A DNA stretch of 64,000 nucleotides from Zasmidium citrigriseum. Lineage: Eukaryota > Ascomycota > Dothideomycetes > Mycosphaerellales > Mycosphaerellaceae. Where the stretch lies: NCBI GenBank assembly GCA_002786025.1, contig NHNW01000002.1, positions 496,001 to 560,000 of the forward strand, in the 5' to 3' direction. Positions within the stretch are counted from its first letter, which is position 1. Every line of letters begins with the position of its first letter. The notes below the pieces were generated by a model. The model was not told the DNA's origin. It saw nothing but the letters and a program-made list of their open reading frames with translations, and made no database searches. A program made the position numbers and the translations under genes. Positions 10,648 to 22,549 of this stretch are shown in pieces.

Positions 10648-13152
10648 CTATTCATGGCTGTGGCCGTCCTTCTTCTGGGAGACGACTTGACGCAGCAGGG
10701 TCATCAAAGCATTCCTCCGAACTGACTCTCCCGGCGAAAGTTCTCTGGGCTCATACTCGAACTTGCTACCCGTCAACGACACTCCTGCTGCTTCCATCTT
10801 CTCGGACAGGCTTTGCATCGGCTTGGACAGATTTTCAGCCGTAGGAAACTTCATTGATGGTGGCAGATCATCCACTGCAGCCTCCGTCAACGACGAGCCC
10901 TGGCTTTCAATTCCCAGCTGTAGCCTCTCAGCAACGACTTTGAGCATGGTCCGCTTAGATTTATCGGGCACTACTGATAACCAGAGGATCTCATCAACCA
11001 TCTCGACCATGTTGAAGTCTCTGCTGAGACCTCGAGCGGCTCTGATTGCAGCTATCTCCTGTCCAAGTAAGGCCTTGATGTTGAACAGATTGCTGACCGA
11101 CGACATGAATAGGCCGTGCATGCTAAAGCAGACCTGGACTTCTTCAGAGACCATCTGCTGTTTCAGAAGTTGGAGAAGCTTCATGGTGTCCAGCTGTCTG
11201 CGGGCTTCCCATTGCTTGCGTGTCTCCTCGTCGACTTGAATCTCAGGATCGGAGAGAATGCTCTGGGCCATTTGCTGCATGGCGAGGTGGGTGGCATCGT
11301 TCTTCGAAAGGTCACCCGCGTCCATGATACTGTACCTCTGGCTTCTTGCCGTCAGCCAGTGTGACTTGGAAAGCTTTGAGACCTCGCCTTCCTTTACCAC
11401 ACGTGCGGTCTGTGGGAGATGGACTCTGCCGAGTGACTTTCTATTTCGTCGAAGCTCCTGGATGTGTTGGTTTGCTGGAACGCCGAATGCCACGCCAAAC
11501 TGTCGTGCGCACTGCACGATCGAGGTGGATTGAGAAGGCGTTGGCGGGAGACCCAGGTTCTGCGCTCCCATTTGCTTGATCGCATGCTCCATGTCTTCCC
11601 ATGGTTTGTGCAGCAATCCATTCTCCAACGCGGCTCGATACAGATGTGCAGTGGCCGCTACCAATGCACCCTGGCGACAGGTGGCGATTCCGTCAAGGTA
11701 ATTCAACCGCATTAGATTGCCGACCGCTCGGCCACAAAATACCGGAAGTGTGTCACACACTGCCGACATAGATGGCCGAGTGCTGGAGATTAAGTCACGG
11801 CTATACTGCAACGCTTCTTCGCGGTACTTGGGTATGTCTTGCACCTGCTGGCCGCACTGAGCCATGATCTCCGCATGGTGTTCCTTTTCCATCGACATAA
11901 TACTCTCCATGTTGTGGTTGAAGTGTAAGATGGCCTGAACCTCGCCTTTTCGCCCGGCTCGTAGGTCCACAATGTCCATGTAGATCTGATATTGCAAAAC
12001 GTCCTGGAGAGAAAAATCTGCCTTCGGATCCGAGTTTGCAATAAACCGAACGGTGAAGTGGTCAACACCAGGTCCATCAATGCGTAGCAGATGGCGCAGG
12101 TCTTCAGGCATCTTGGAAATGGTGCCGATAACTTGTTCAAGGTCCTGGTTCATGGCGTGGGCTTCGTTGGACAGCCTGAAGAGATCGAACATGTCCTCCG
12201 AGAGATCCTCTACAGCAGTGTACATCTTTCGGAATGCTTGCAAGGCAACAAAAGCTGGAATACACAACAGCTCCACGGCTTCTCTGGCCTCCGGCGAGCC
12301 TTTAGATGATTTCCCGTCTTGGTATGAAAAGCTCTCGACTGCACCACCTCTTATATGACTGCGTATTTGGAGACAATCCGCGATCTGGTCGAAGGAACCC
12401 AAGTGAGGGAAGTCGGTTGCGAATTCGTCGGCGGCTTTACTCACCAGCACGAAGGCACAGTCCGTGACTTCCGCTGCGATTTGAATGCTCAAGTTTCCTT
12501 GGTAGTAGTCTTGCCACAGTGAGCGGACAAAAAGTCGGACTTGGTGGCAATCTTTCAGCAAGCACCAGAGTGCGAAGTTGCTCTCGCCTTCTGGCTTCTC
12601 CAGCTCCAGTCTGATTTCGAGTTCGGTCTCATCTGAATCGCAGGAGAGGGCGATATTGGCGAGGCCGTTCGTGTCAGTCTGCTTGGTCTTTGACTTCTTC
12701 TTGCCCTTGCCGGCGCGCTTTCTACCTTGCTGCGGCTTCGTATGATTTTGACTGTGTCGATCGATGCCCTTGAGTGTCTCCAACATCTTTGCGAGGACGC
12801 CGACGAAGTGATCGTGCGATGCAGTCTCCCGCTTGAATGTATCGTCCTGGTTGCGCACTCGCTGCTGATGCCAGACTTTGTATTCGCGGCGACCGGCGAT
12901 GACATCTTCGAGGATGATGATGGTGCTCTCGAGATCTTCTGGCGGTTGGCCCTTGGATTTTGCATCTTCGGCGATGCGGTCTGCGACGGCGGCGAGCTCG
13001 TTGGTGGTCAGCTTGACCGTGGTGTTGTCGCTGCGTGCGGACAGAATGTTGCGGATGCTCGGGTTCCTATCTGCGAGAGACGTTAGCCACTGCTCGACAT
13101 GTTTAGTTCCTATTTTGTATCGCTGATACAAATCAGCGAGCGGTCCAGGCAT
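10648..13152 (-). CDS. DUF6604-domain protein, function unknown
   Basis: A single-exon gene of 834 aa. The N-terminus (LADLYQRYKIGTKHVEQWL) matches the opening of the fungal DUF6604 family, in which a YxxYKxxTxxVxxWL helix begins within a few residues of the start. A Lys-rich basic stretch at about 170-190 (GKKKSKTK) follows, then a long, mainly helical region with no catalytic motif I recognise. I chose the ATG at 13152 because GCCGCCATG is an ideal context and places the domain at the extreme N-terminus. In-frame ATGs at 13170, 13176 and 13245 are possible and would add up to 31 residues. The biochemical role of DUF6604 proteins is not established. A second copy of the N-terminal motif lies just upstream. 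Confidence 0.8.
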   Translation of the reverse strand: MPGPLADLYQRYKIGTKHVEQWLTSLADRNPSIRNILSARSDNTTVKLTTNELAAVADRIAEDAKSKGQPPEDLESTIIILEDVIAGRREYKVWHQQRVRNQDDTFKRETASHDHFVGVLAKMLETLKGIDRHSQNHTKPQQGRKRAGKGKKKSKTKQTDTNGLANIALSCDSDETELEIRLELEKPEGESNFALWCLLKDCHQVRLFVRSLWQDYYQGNLSIQIAAEVTDCAFVLVSKAADEFATDFPHLGSFDQIADCLQIRSHIRGGAVESFSYQDGKSSKGSPEAREAVELLCIPAFVALQAFRKMYTAVEDLSEDMFDLFRLSNEAHAMNQDLEQVIGTISKMPEDLRHLLRIDGPGVDHFTVRFIANSDPKADFSLQDVLQYQIYMDIVDLRAGRKGEVQAILHFNHNMESIMSMEKEHHAEIMAQCGQQVQDIPKYREEALQYSRDLISSTRPSMSAVCDTLPVFCGRAVGNLMRLNYLDGIATCRQGALVAATAHLYRAALENGLLHKPWEDMEHAIKQMGAQNLGLPPTPSQSTSIVQCARQFGVAFGVPANQHIQELRRNRKSLGRVHLPQTARVVKEGEVSKLSKSHWLTARSQRYSIMDAGDLSKNDATHLAMQQMAQSILSDPEIQVDEETRKQWEARRQLDTMKLLQLLKQQMVSEEVQVCFSMHGLFMSSVSNLFNIKALLGQEIAAIRAARGLSRDFNMVEMVDEILWLSVVPDKSKRTMLKVVAERLQLGIESQGSSLTEAAVDDLPPSMKFPTAENLSKPMQSLSEKMEAAGVSLTGSKFEYEPRELSPGESVRRNALMTLLRQVVSQKKDGHSHE

Positions 13153-13305
13153 GGCGGCGGGCGTCGGCATTGGCATGTGGCGTTGTGGAGTGAGAGCAAA
13201 AACGGAGCAAAGTGATTGAAGGAAAGCACTTGAGGTGAAATTCAAGGGTTGCCGTGGTGATGTCGAATCGTGCAGCCAACAACAAACACAAGGTCATCAA
13301 AGTAA

Positions 13306-13376
13306 ACATTTGCAATCCATTGCTTCAGGTATCTTGTCATGATCGTGTACCGCTCGTACATATCCTCGGGTGGCGA
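13306..13376 (-). pseudogene. Fragment of a second DUF6604 N-terminus
   Basis: About 150 bp upstream of the DUF6604 gene and on the same strand, the sequence encodes PEDMYERYTIMTRYLKQWIAN. This is the same opening motif as the intact gene (LADLYQRYKIGTKHVEQWL). Nothing after it resembles the rest of the family before the neighbouring gene starts. It is either the relic of a tandem duplicate or an alternative first exon; a GT follows directly after the Ala-Asn codons. I regard a relic as more likely. Confidence 0.5.
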
Positions 13377-13905
13377 TCCCGTAGTATGAGATGGTGAGGA
13401 GGGGTGTAAGGAGCAAGCCCGAAATAAAGATTGTCCAAGTGCGAGGAGAAGAAGGTAAGATAACCACATGACGTAAGATGCAAACGACCAGTGAGCGAAG
13501 TGCATGCTGCCGCGAGAGAATGGTGGCTCGAGTGTCAAGTACGGAAATCGTGGAAAACGTGCGAATCCTGGCACATACTGTGCAATGATCGAGTGGCAGA
13601 GAACAGATATCATCGCTAGAGAAGACGCCTCCAAGCACTTGCTGCGTCCGGTGAGTGATGAGGAAGGTGGTGGATTTGACATGTGAAAGCTAAAGCTGAA
13701 GTCGAAGACGAAGAAGGAAGTCACGAATTCAAGCTTTACTAGCGCGCGGACAGGCCCGTCCCCTGATCCCTGCCGACCCGGAATTAACGCGCTCCTCCAC
13801 GTTTTCCCTTACGCGCGCTGGAGAGGCAGTTGGGCGGAGCACCCTTTCATTCACTTGCAAGCTGCACACACTCGCTCCCACGGGCAGCAACTTCCCTCCT
13901 TCACC

Positions 13906-16900
13906 ATGGCGCGGCTCGGGCGCCTGGGCTTCCTGGCCATCGCCGTTGTCTTCCATCTGGTGTACTTGTACTCCATCTTCGACATCTACTTCGTCAGTCC
14001 AATCGTTACCGGCATGAGGGCTTACAGCGTCGATGCGCCCAAGGCCCCCGCGAAACGATTGGTACTATATGTTGGTATGCCATATCTCTCCTACGTAAAC
14101 AACATCTTACATTACAGTTCTAATCAATCATTTCTTCCAGGCGATGGCCTCCGCGCCGACAAGGCATTCCAGTACTTCCCTGACCCATCAAGGTCAATTA
14201 ACGATTCTTCACCCAACGATCCTCGCCCCATGGCCCCGTACCTTCGATCTCGAGTCCTCGAACACGGAACGTTCGGCGTATCGCATACTCGTGTACCAAC
14301 AGAGTCTAGACCGGGTCATGTTGCTTTAATAGCTGGGTTGTACGAGGATGTTGCGGCTGTGACAACAGGATGGAAGCTTAATCCAGTCAACTTCGACAGT
14401 GTTTTCAATAGAAGCCGGCATACATGGAGTTGGGGAAGTCCAGATATCTTGCCCATGTTCTCAACAGGTGCTGTCCCGGGCAGAGTTGACGATGCAACAT
14501 ACGGCGCCGAATTTGAGGATTTCAGCAAGGATGCCACGGAGCTGGACTATTGGGTCTTCGATCGAGTTAAGCAATTGTTCAAAGATGCAGAGACCGACGA
14601 GGCTCTGAACGCTCGTTTGAGACAAGATAAGGTCGTCTTCTTCCTGCACCTGCTGGGACTGGACACCACTGGCCACACCTTTCGCCCCTATTCGCGGGAG
14701 TACCTGCACAACATTCAGATTGTCGACGAAGGCGTTGAGGAGATTACCAACATCATAAACAACTTCTATGGCGACGATGAGACAGCGTTCGTGTTCACGG
14801 CCGATCACGGGATGAGTGATTGGGGAAGTCACGGCGACGGCCACCCTGACAACACACGCACTCCCCTCATTACTTGGGGCGCTGGAGTCGCAAAGCCAGT
14901 GACTGTTCCTAAAGGCAAGGCTCCAGGCCACGAGGATGGTTTCTCATCTGATTGGTACCTGGACCACGTTCAACGACATGACGTTGCTCAAGCTGACGTT
15001 GCGGCACTGATGGCGTACCTTGCTGGGCTCGAATTTCCAGTCAATTCCGTTGGCGAAGTTCCACTTTCGTATCTTGATGCAAGCGACGAGCAAAAGGCGA
15101 AAGCGATCTTCACAAATGCCAAGGAGATTTTGGAGATGTACCGCGTGAAAGAAGAAGACAAGAAAGCCACTGTAATGCGGTACAAGCCCTTTCCAGGGTT
15201 TGGTGATGCTGAACACAGTATCGAGCACCGCCAGGCCCTGATCGAAGAACAGATCGCAAAGGGCCAGTACAAAGAAGCCATTCAAAGCTCAGACGAGCTC
15301 ATCAAGCTGGGCCTTCAGGGGCTGAGATATCTCCAGACATACGCTTGGCTTTTTCTTCGTACTCTCGTCACGATGGGCTATGCTGGATTCATCGCCTTCT
15401 CCTTCACCACTGCGGTCGACGAGTACATGCTCAGCGGCAAGATCGAGCCATCGCGACCACTCGCTCTGACCATTGCGTTTTCTTCGATTTTGGTTGGCTT
15501 GTTCAGCTTCCTCTTCGTTCAGTCATCTCCGTTGACCTACTACGCATATGCAATCTTCCCCGTCATGTTCTGGGAAGAAGTCGTTGCTCGTCGCCAAGCA
15601 CTGTTTGAAGCAAAGAACAAGCTCTTCGCAAAGATGTCCAAGGCCGATGCCAGTAAGCTTGCATTGAACATTGCAATATATATCGCTCTGCTGGAAGTCA
15701 TGGTGCGTTGAGCGAAAAAGTCCTGATAGAACTGCGCTGACATGAAAATCAGGTACAAAGCTACTACTACCGTGAGATCTATACAGTCTGCTACGTCCTT
15801 GCAGCTGCTTGGCCCTTGTTCTACGGTACCGATTTCTTGCAATCGAACTGGATTCTATGCAGCACTTGGTCACTCGGATGCCTGTCAATGAGCGCATTCA
15901 CGCTTCTGCCCGCCAATAAGGTGGAGGATATGGGCCTCATGTAAGTGCATCCCAATAGATCTTGCTGCTCCTGCTGACTTTGTGGTTCAAAGCATGCTCG
16001 GCGGTTTCATTATACTCCTGCTGGGCCTCCTCTATATCGCTTTCGAGAAGAGCATACTCGTGAAAGCCGCGCCCTCGCAGCAAGGCCTTGGTGCTGAGCA
16101 TGCCGACGGTCTTTCCAGGACGATTCTCGGGGTCCAAGTAAGCTCAACTTCCAAAGTCGTAAATTCAAATCTGACTGTGAGGTAGGTGGGTCTGGTCGCT
16201 CTGGCCATGATTGTCACGCGGTCGAGCGTTGCTTCCCTTCAAGCCAGGCAAGGCCTTCCACTTGGAACGCAAATGGTCGGCTGGGCCACGTTGGGTAAGT
16301 CCTTACCAGCTTTCCTTTTGTTTCCCATTCTTTGCATGCTTCCATTTCTATCCGCCAAAGGACGTTCCGTTAGCAGCGCATATCGACAGTACTTCACGCC
16401 AAGCGTCCGGAATCATTGGATGCCTTCTTCCTTCGAATGATGTCGATGTTCGCCCCGGAACACGCCATGGAGACGCTCGACGTCCTGGAGCATCCATTGT
16501 GGTCCTTACGCCAGCTCCCTTGGATTGCACAGCTACCTTTGGCTCTCTTCATGGCCATCTACTGTCCGTTGATGTTTATTCTCGGAATCATTTGGGAGCT
16601 GTGTTTGCGAGTACCATACCGACGATTTCGTCAAATCTGGTTTACGGATGATTGGGCCGAGGACGACCGTTGGTTCTGGGAGGCCATGGTGCACAGTTCG
16701 AACATCAGAAAGTTGTGGCTCGTGCTGCTGCGTGATGAGCTTCTGGAGTCCAGAACAGAACCATCTGCGTCTTATGAAGGACCCCGGCTTTCGTGGAACT
16801 GGAGACTCCCCACCATGGCCAAATTGAAGTTCAAGGCCGTCAACAAGGAGAACGAAGCGGATGCTCTACATGTTGAGCACGTCTGAGCGACGAGTGGCCC

Positions 16901-17832
16901 GGTCATTTGCTGTCCATTGTCCTACTTCGAGTCTTCACGTTGTTTGAGAATCGCAGGACCTAGACTAACAGCAAGCAGTCGCCTCACTAGTCGTGCCCTT
17001 CCTCCACGCCCTCCGACCCCGCGACCACTACCTCCACCGGCTGGCCGTTATCTTCCTCTCCTTCGGCCCTCTCTTCATCATCCTCACCATCTCCTACGAA
17101 GGCCTCTTCTACTTCTCAATCGCCATAACCCTCCTCTCCTGGGTCCGCCTCGAACACCGAATCCACCAACACTTTTCCCCCTCAACCAAGAACACCCCAC
17201 CAACCGAACTCACGACACCCCTGGTCCCCGCCCTCGACGCCGCCAAACAACGCGAAAAAGCTCTCGAGTCCGGCGACTACCGCTCCCTCACCCTCTCCGA
17301 CGCCCGCATCTCCCTCTTCTTCCTCTTCCTCCTCCAATCGGCCTTCTTCTCCACGGGAAACATCGCTTCCATCTCCTCCTTCTCCCTTGACGCCGTCTAC
17401 CGCCTCCTCCCCGTCTTCGACCCCTTCTCACAAGGCGCCCTGCTCATGCTCAAGATCCTTGCACCCTTCGCTCTGGTCTCCGCGAACCTTGGAATCCTCA
17501 CCAAACGTCTTCGCCTTCGTGGAGGATCTCTCTTCGCCGTAGTGATGGGTATTGGAGACTTCTTGACGCTGAGATTCTTTTGGGAGGTCAGGGATGAGGG
17601 CAGTTGGTTGGAGATTGGAGAGAGTATTAGTGTCTTTGTCATTGCGAGTGCGCTTTGTATGTTTGTTGCTGGGCTGGAGGGGTTGAGTGAGGTTTTTGTT
17701 AGGGGGATTGAGTTTAACGATGACTCGCCTCACGCGAAGCAGAACGGTAGCAGCAATGGGGTGCTGAATGGCAAGTTGAAAGAGAAGGCGAAGGCTGTGG
17801 TGGAAGGAGAGAATGGGAAGAAGGGAAAGTAA
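13906..17832 (+). CDS. MCD4: GPI ethanolamine phosphate transferase 1 (Mcd4/PIG-N)
   Basis: Adds ethanolamine phosphate to the first mannose of GPI-anchor precursors in the ER. Six exons: 13906-14074, 14141-15702, 15753-15940, 15993-16137, 16186-16294 and 16979-17832, giving 1008 aa; phases agree at every junction. The N-terminus has a signal-anchor (LGFLAIAVVFHLVYLYSIFD). The luminal domain is of the alkaline-phosphatase type, with GDGLRADK spanning the first junction and the metal-binding TADHGMSDWGSHG segment. The C-terminal part is polytopic, including FGPLFIILTISYEGLF. Four introns are 48-66 bp, but the fifth is 684 bp and contains an unrelated sense-strand ORF (16437-16886). The start has a good context (tcaccATGGcg). 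Confidence 0.93.
16437..16886 (+). CDS. Sense-strand ORF nested in the long MCD4 intron
   Basis: An uninterrupted frame of 149 codons from the first ATG (open from about 16374) lies wholly inside the fifth MCD4 intron, on the same strand. Its protein has a hydrophobic segment (PLALFMAIYCPLMFILGIIW) and then a Trp- and acid-rich stretch (IWFTDDWAEDDRWFWEAM). I do not recognise a family. Its frame does not continue from MCD4 exon 5 (donor in phase 1), and an in-frame TAG lies just upstream at 16371-16373. It therefore looks like an independent nested gene, a captured exon, or a chance ORF. An acceptor-like TTAG directly before CAGCGC could make it the terminal exon of another transcript. Confidence 0.4.
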   Translation: MMSMFAPEHAMETLDVLEHPLWSLRQLPWIAQLPLALFMAIYCPLMFILGIIWELCLRVPYRRFRQIWFTDDWAEDDRWFWEAMVHSSNIRKLWLVLLRDELLESRTEPSASYEGPRLSWNWRLPTMAKLKFKAVNKENEADALHVEHV

Positions 17833-18221
17833 TGATATATGTATAGAAAAATGGGTTCTGGGCATGGCATGTCGCATAGCGTTAGGTAACTTGTACAAAA
17901 GTAAGAGATTGCGTGTATTGTTCTGAAGTCGCTTTGTCTTTTCCTCTACTACGTAGGTATCTTGACATCTCTACGTGCTTGATCCTTGCACGGTATGTGT
18001 CTACATGGTTCAACATCTATGTACAAGAGCGGAGTGTAGGGTCGTCGTAGTCCGCTCGTCGAGCTTCTAGCTCCCTGGGAGCATGTATAAACACCTTCGA
18101 CGCCGGAGACGTCGGGTGGCCCGAATCTATGTAGCACAAGGCTCCTCGTGACTCAATTGAGTCTCGCAGCGACGGCAGCAAGGTGAAGCCGGCAGTAAGA
18201 TCCATCGACAAGAATGCTGGT
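17833..18221. other. Convergent intergenic region, MCD4 / PIM1
   Basis: This holds the 3' ends of MCD4 (+) and the Lon gene (-). No ORF or RNA gene is supported. Confidence 0.4.
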
Positions 18222-21200
18222 CTAGTCGTCCGATTCGTTCTCCTTCTCTGACTCTTCCTTGGGAGGCTTCGCGAGTTCCTTCTTCCACAGACCGTTGGCT
18301 TGCGCGTCTTCCACGTCGCTGAAGACGAGTTTGAAAACGTCAGAGTACCAGTCGACCGGCTTGCCTTCGATGCCTTCTTTGATGTTCTGCAATCCTCGTT
18401 AGTACATGTTCCCATACAGTTCAGGGGATAAGACTTACTTCAGGCAATTCAAGCCAGTCACTCAGATTGTCTCTCGGGAAGACAATCATCCTGGCACCAG
18501 CTCTTCGCGCTGCAACGGTCTTCTCGCGCAAGCCACCGATTCTGAGGACTTTGCCAGTCACAGTCAGTTCACCAGTCATAGCAATGGTAGGGTCCAAAGG
18601 CTTGTCCAGGGCAAGAGACAGCAATGAGGTCGCCATCGTGATACCAGCGCTTGGTCCGTCCTTCTGCACAGCACCTTCAGGACAATGCAAGTGTATTCTT
18701 GCCTTTTCGAAGAACTTGTTTCCGGGGTATTGTTTGGCCATGAGGCCCTTCGCGAACGAGTATGCGATCAATGTCGATTCCTTCATGACGGCCTTGAGGT
18801 TTCCAGTCCGCTCCAGTCCAGGTCGTGAATTGTATGACAATGCGTTCTCGAGAATGGATTCAACGTACAGTGCTGCACCCCCCATTTGAGTCCAAGCAAG
18901 ACCCATAGCAACACCAGGTGGTGTCGTATCGTAGAGTCTGTCTGAAGTGAAGACTGGCGGGCCGACGTAATCCTTGAGGTTGTCTTTGCCGATGGTGACA
19001 TGTACCGAGTCAGGAACCTTGAGCGCCACGCGAGGCTGCTCGGTCGTCTCCTGTTCAATGTTCTCTGGCGTATCCTTGACATCCGTATCGTCTTTCTTGG
19101 CTTCGTCCGCCGCTTTCTTGCCTTCGTCAGTCAAGGCCTTGTCTTCGCCGAGGACATCTTCGCCAAGGTCCTGGATGATCTTGAGTGCAGACTTCCGATA
19201 GACTTTCTCGATCTGCTTCTTCAAGTTTCGCACTCCTGATTCACGGCAGTACTTGTTGATGAGCTCAGTGATAGCTTCCTTATCGAGATTGACATCGACA
19301 TCTTTGAGACCGCTGATTTCCTTCGCCTGAGGAGCCAGATATCGCTCAGCGATGGCCATCTTCTCGTCGGACACGTAGCCAGAGAGCTCGATCATCTCCA
19401 TTCTGTCGAGGAGCGGCCGGGGAATGGTGTCGGTCATGTTGGCAGTGCAGACAAAGAGCACCTTCGAGAGATCGACGGGAACGTCCATGTAGTGGTCCAG
19501 GAAGGAGTTGTTCTGTTCCGGGTCGAGCAGTTCGAGCAGAGCACTGGAAGGATCGCCTTGGTGGCCACGTCCAATCTTGTCGACCTCGTCAATGAGCACG
19601 AGAGGGTTCTCGGTCTGGCATTTCTTCAAGGCTTGGATGATTCGTCCTGGCAGTGCGCCAACATACGTTCTTCGGTGGCCCTTGATCTCAGCAACGTCAG
19701 TCAGACCACCGACACTGAAGCGGTAGTATTGCCTGTTCAAAGCCCGCGCAATAGACTTTCCAATACTGGTCTTTCCGACACCCGGAGGTCCAACCATGCA
19801 CAGAATCTTGCCTTCTACGGTTCCACGAAGCTTGCCGACTGCGATAAATTCCAGAATGCGATCCTTGACGTCCTTCAAACCGTGATGATCTTCATCAAGG
19901 ACATCTCTGGCGTGTTGGATCCCAAAGTTCTCGGCACTTCGCTGTCCCCAGGGTATTTGCGTGAGCCAGTCCAAGTAATTCCTCGTCACGTTGAACTCGC
20001 TCGCGGCCGGCTCCAGATGTGCCAGCTTGTTAAGTTCCTCGTCGAAGACCTTTTTCACTGCTTCGGGCATTGCCAGTTTCGACGCCTTCTCCTTGAACTT
20101 TTCGACAAGCTTGTCTTTGCCATCGCTTTCCAGTCCAAGCTCCCTTCGAATACCCTTCATCTGTTCCATGAGCCAGTACTCCCGCTGTCGCTTCTGAATC
20201 TTACTCTCGACGTCTTTCGAGATCTTGCTGCTCAACTGAGCGTTCATATGCTCCTTCTTAATGACTTCAAGAGCTTTGCTGAGTCGTTGCTCGATGTTCA
20301 GCGACGCTAGCACACTCTGAGCTTCTTCCATCTCGCCACCGGACACGGCAGCTGCAAAGTCGGCAAGCTTCGCTGGCTCATCTGCAATGTTCGCGGCAGA
20401 TTGCGACATTGCAAAGGCTGAAACATGGTCGCGGAAGAGATGGTTCACATTACCGATCTCCTTGCAAGTGTTTACAATCTCGGAGATCAAAGCTTTGATG
20501 ACAGGAGACTTCTTGTCGAAAGGCTCATCTGCAAGATTCTCCACTTTGACCAGACTGACAGGCCATGACCTGAGGAAATCGGTGGGCTGGAACATGCTCT
20601 TCTGCTGTTCCTTGTCCGCGGTCAATTCCTTCTCTTCAAAGCTAGCCACCACGTCGCCTTGCTTCTCTTCACCTTCGACCTGTTTCACCTCTTGCGGCTG
20701 CTGTGGTTGAGGTGCTGACTCTGATGGCACTTCGCCTTCGATGGTCGCCTGTGCGACTGGCGATGGCTCTGGAGCATCGGGTGCGCCTCGATTCGGAGGG
20801 ATCAATTCGCTTAGCTTGATTCGTCGATGCGGGTAGAGTACAGCCTGCAATGCCTTCTCTTCGCCATGTCCAGCTGGGAATGCGCCAGTCACTTGACAGA
20901 ACGTTCCAACGTCGTAGACTTCGCTCGGATCGTTGATGACATCCTGGCTGCTCTCTTGATCCTTGAGCAAGAAAGCTCCCACATAGCTCTGGCCTCTCTT
21001 CAACAACTCCTGAACCGCTGCAACAACGTTCGGATCTCTAATCGTGATCGCCTTGTAGAATCCAGGGAAAAGAGGCCTTTGAGCAATGGGTATGGCTAGC
21101 ACTTGAGGATAGACCTCGGGAATCTGTTGTTTCGCGAGTTCCTTTCCGGGTGCTTTTCGTTTCCGATTTCCGCCATCACTACCGTCTCCTGAGCCTGCTT

Positions 21201-21579
21201 TGCCACTGCCTCCACTGCCAGCACTCGCCGCTTTGCCATCTGCGCCTGGAATGGGTGTAGGTTCCGAAGATTTGCTCTTCGCATCAACCCTCTCATCCTT
21301 CTCCACCGATTCTTCCTTCCTCTCCTCTTTTATTTCAGTTCCATCTTCTGGCGGAGGAGGCTTCTCTTTTCTCCTAGCTGGCGATGTCGAAAAGTCTCGT
21401 GACAGAGGAACAGTAGATCGGAGATAAGAATGCGGTATTCTATGCTGTGCTTGCAAAGGCGTGGGTCTTGCAGAAAGCTGAGCCTGGCACACTCTACATG
21501 GCGCTCTGGAGGCAGTATATGCGCGCTGTTGTGACTGTCGCAGCGCCGTCCGCCAGGCCTGGCTCCGGCCGTAGACCAT
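18222..21579 (-). CDS. PIM1: Mitochondrial Lon protease homolog (Pim1)
   Basis: ATP-dependent serine protease of the mitochondrial matrix that degrades misfolded proteins and helps maintain mtDNA. Exons 21579-18439 and 18386-18222 flank a 52-bp intron, giving 1101 aa. The start MVYGRSQAWRTALRQSQQRAYT is an Arg/Ser-rich presequence; the frame stays open further upstream, but those residues do not look like a targeting signal. An extended fungal LON substrate-binding domain with a charged insert comes first. The AAA+ module has Walker A GPPGVGKTS (about 596-604) and Walker B LVLIDEVDK. The protease domain has Ser977 in DGPSAGI and Lys1020 in GGLREK, the expected 43-residue spacing of the Ser-Lys dyad. 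The second exon supplies the conserved C-terminus NIKEGIEGKPVDWYSDVFK. Confidence 0.96.
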
Positions 21580-22256
21580 GCTCTCTTGCTCTCGTGACCG
21601 CGCTGGAGGCTCTGCTGGATCGGATTCGCGCTGTGTAGCAGCCCACGATGCGGTCGGGGGGGTAAACGATAAGGTAATGTACAAGAAGGATGAAGAGAAG
21701 AGGGCGACGATGGCGATATGTTGGTCTAAGTCCGCCGGCTTAGCAAAGCATCCATTTGGTCCTCGTCGGACTCCCAAGTCGCCTCCAATCATGACGCCAG
21801 CGAACTGGAAATGCACGGACCTTCGGCTCGGCCCAGATTCGATATCGCTGCTTCCGACTTCACCTCTCACTCAGCTTTCTCATGACCATCAATTTCAATA
21901 CGGGCAACCTTTTTGGAACTCAGCTTGACATGCGAAAATGCCTTGACTCATTGCTCGCCTGGTCAATGTTCATGGCAGTTGTTGCTTTAAGCCAAATATC
22001 CCTGTTTTGCCACCGGGAACGTTCTTCTGCAGCGAAACGGTGCTCCCAGAGATATTTGTTCCGAGGAAGATTTTCCAGAGTATGGTAAAGATCTTTGATT
22101 CCAAAGTTTTGATGGGGTTGGGTTCGAAGAGATGCCGTGTCTAGCTGGAGCACCCCTCCCGCTACTTTCGATATTCCCCGGGCTGCATTGCTCTCCTTGA
22201 ATGGCAATTAGAGGAAGAGATCCAACATAAAAAGTCGTTCATAAAGCAAAAAGATT
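21580..22256. other. Intergenic region upstream of PIM1
   Basis: Probable PIM1 promoter and leader on the minus strand, followed on the right by the first tRNA-like unit with its A5 tract (minus-strand T5) at 22248-22252. No gene is supported. Confidence 0.4.
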
Positions 22257-22405
22257 TGATCTCGCCACGAATTGAACGTGGATCTTCCAGGCACGGATTA
22301 CCCGATACAACCGGATCGAATTACACGGTTCCTGCGAGGCCGTAGCCGCCCGAGCAGATGAACTATCCTCGAATGCTGGATGTGCTACCACTGCACCACG
22401 AGATC
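22257..22405 (-). tRNA. tRNA-like Pol III unit, copy 1, long insert in anticodon loop
   Basis: On the minus strand, a 7-bp acceptor stem (GATCTCG/CGAGATC), a D arm (GTGC/GCAC) carrying an A box TGGTGCAGTGG, and a T arm (CCACG-TTCAATT-CGTGG) with the B box are all intact. A T5 run follows 4 nt beyond the 3' end. The anticodon stem pairs as TCCAG/CTGGA, but its loop holds about 85 nt instead of 7, and no U33-anticodon can be placed. Total length is 149 nt with discriminator A. It could be an intron-bearing tRNA, a degenerate pseudogene, or a tRNA-shaped non-coding RNA. Confidence 0.6.
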
Positions 22406-22549
22406 GTCATTGCTGAGTGATTGCAGAAGACTCAAATTGGCATATGAATCTTAGTCTGACCCAGGAGCAAAAGTGGCGTTGCCTCAACAAATCAAGACAA
22501 TGCGCCTTGGAATCCCAAAGGTCTTCTGAACGGCAAAAAGACGACATGC

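Noticed and set aside
19492..20310. 272-codon frame antisense to the Lon protease gene
   Set aside because: Mirrors the codon pattern of a strongly supported gene on the other strand.
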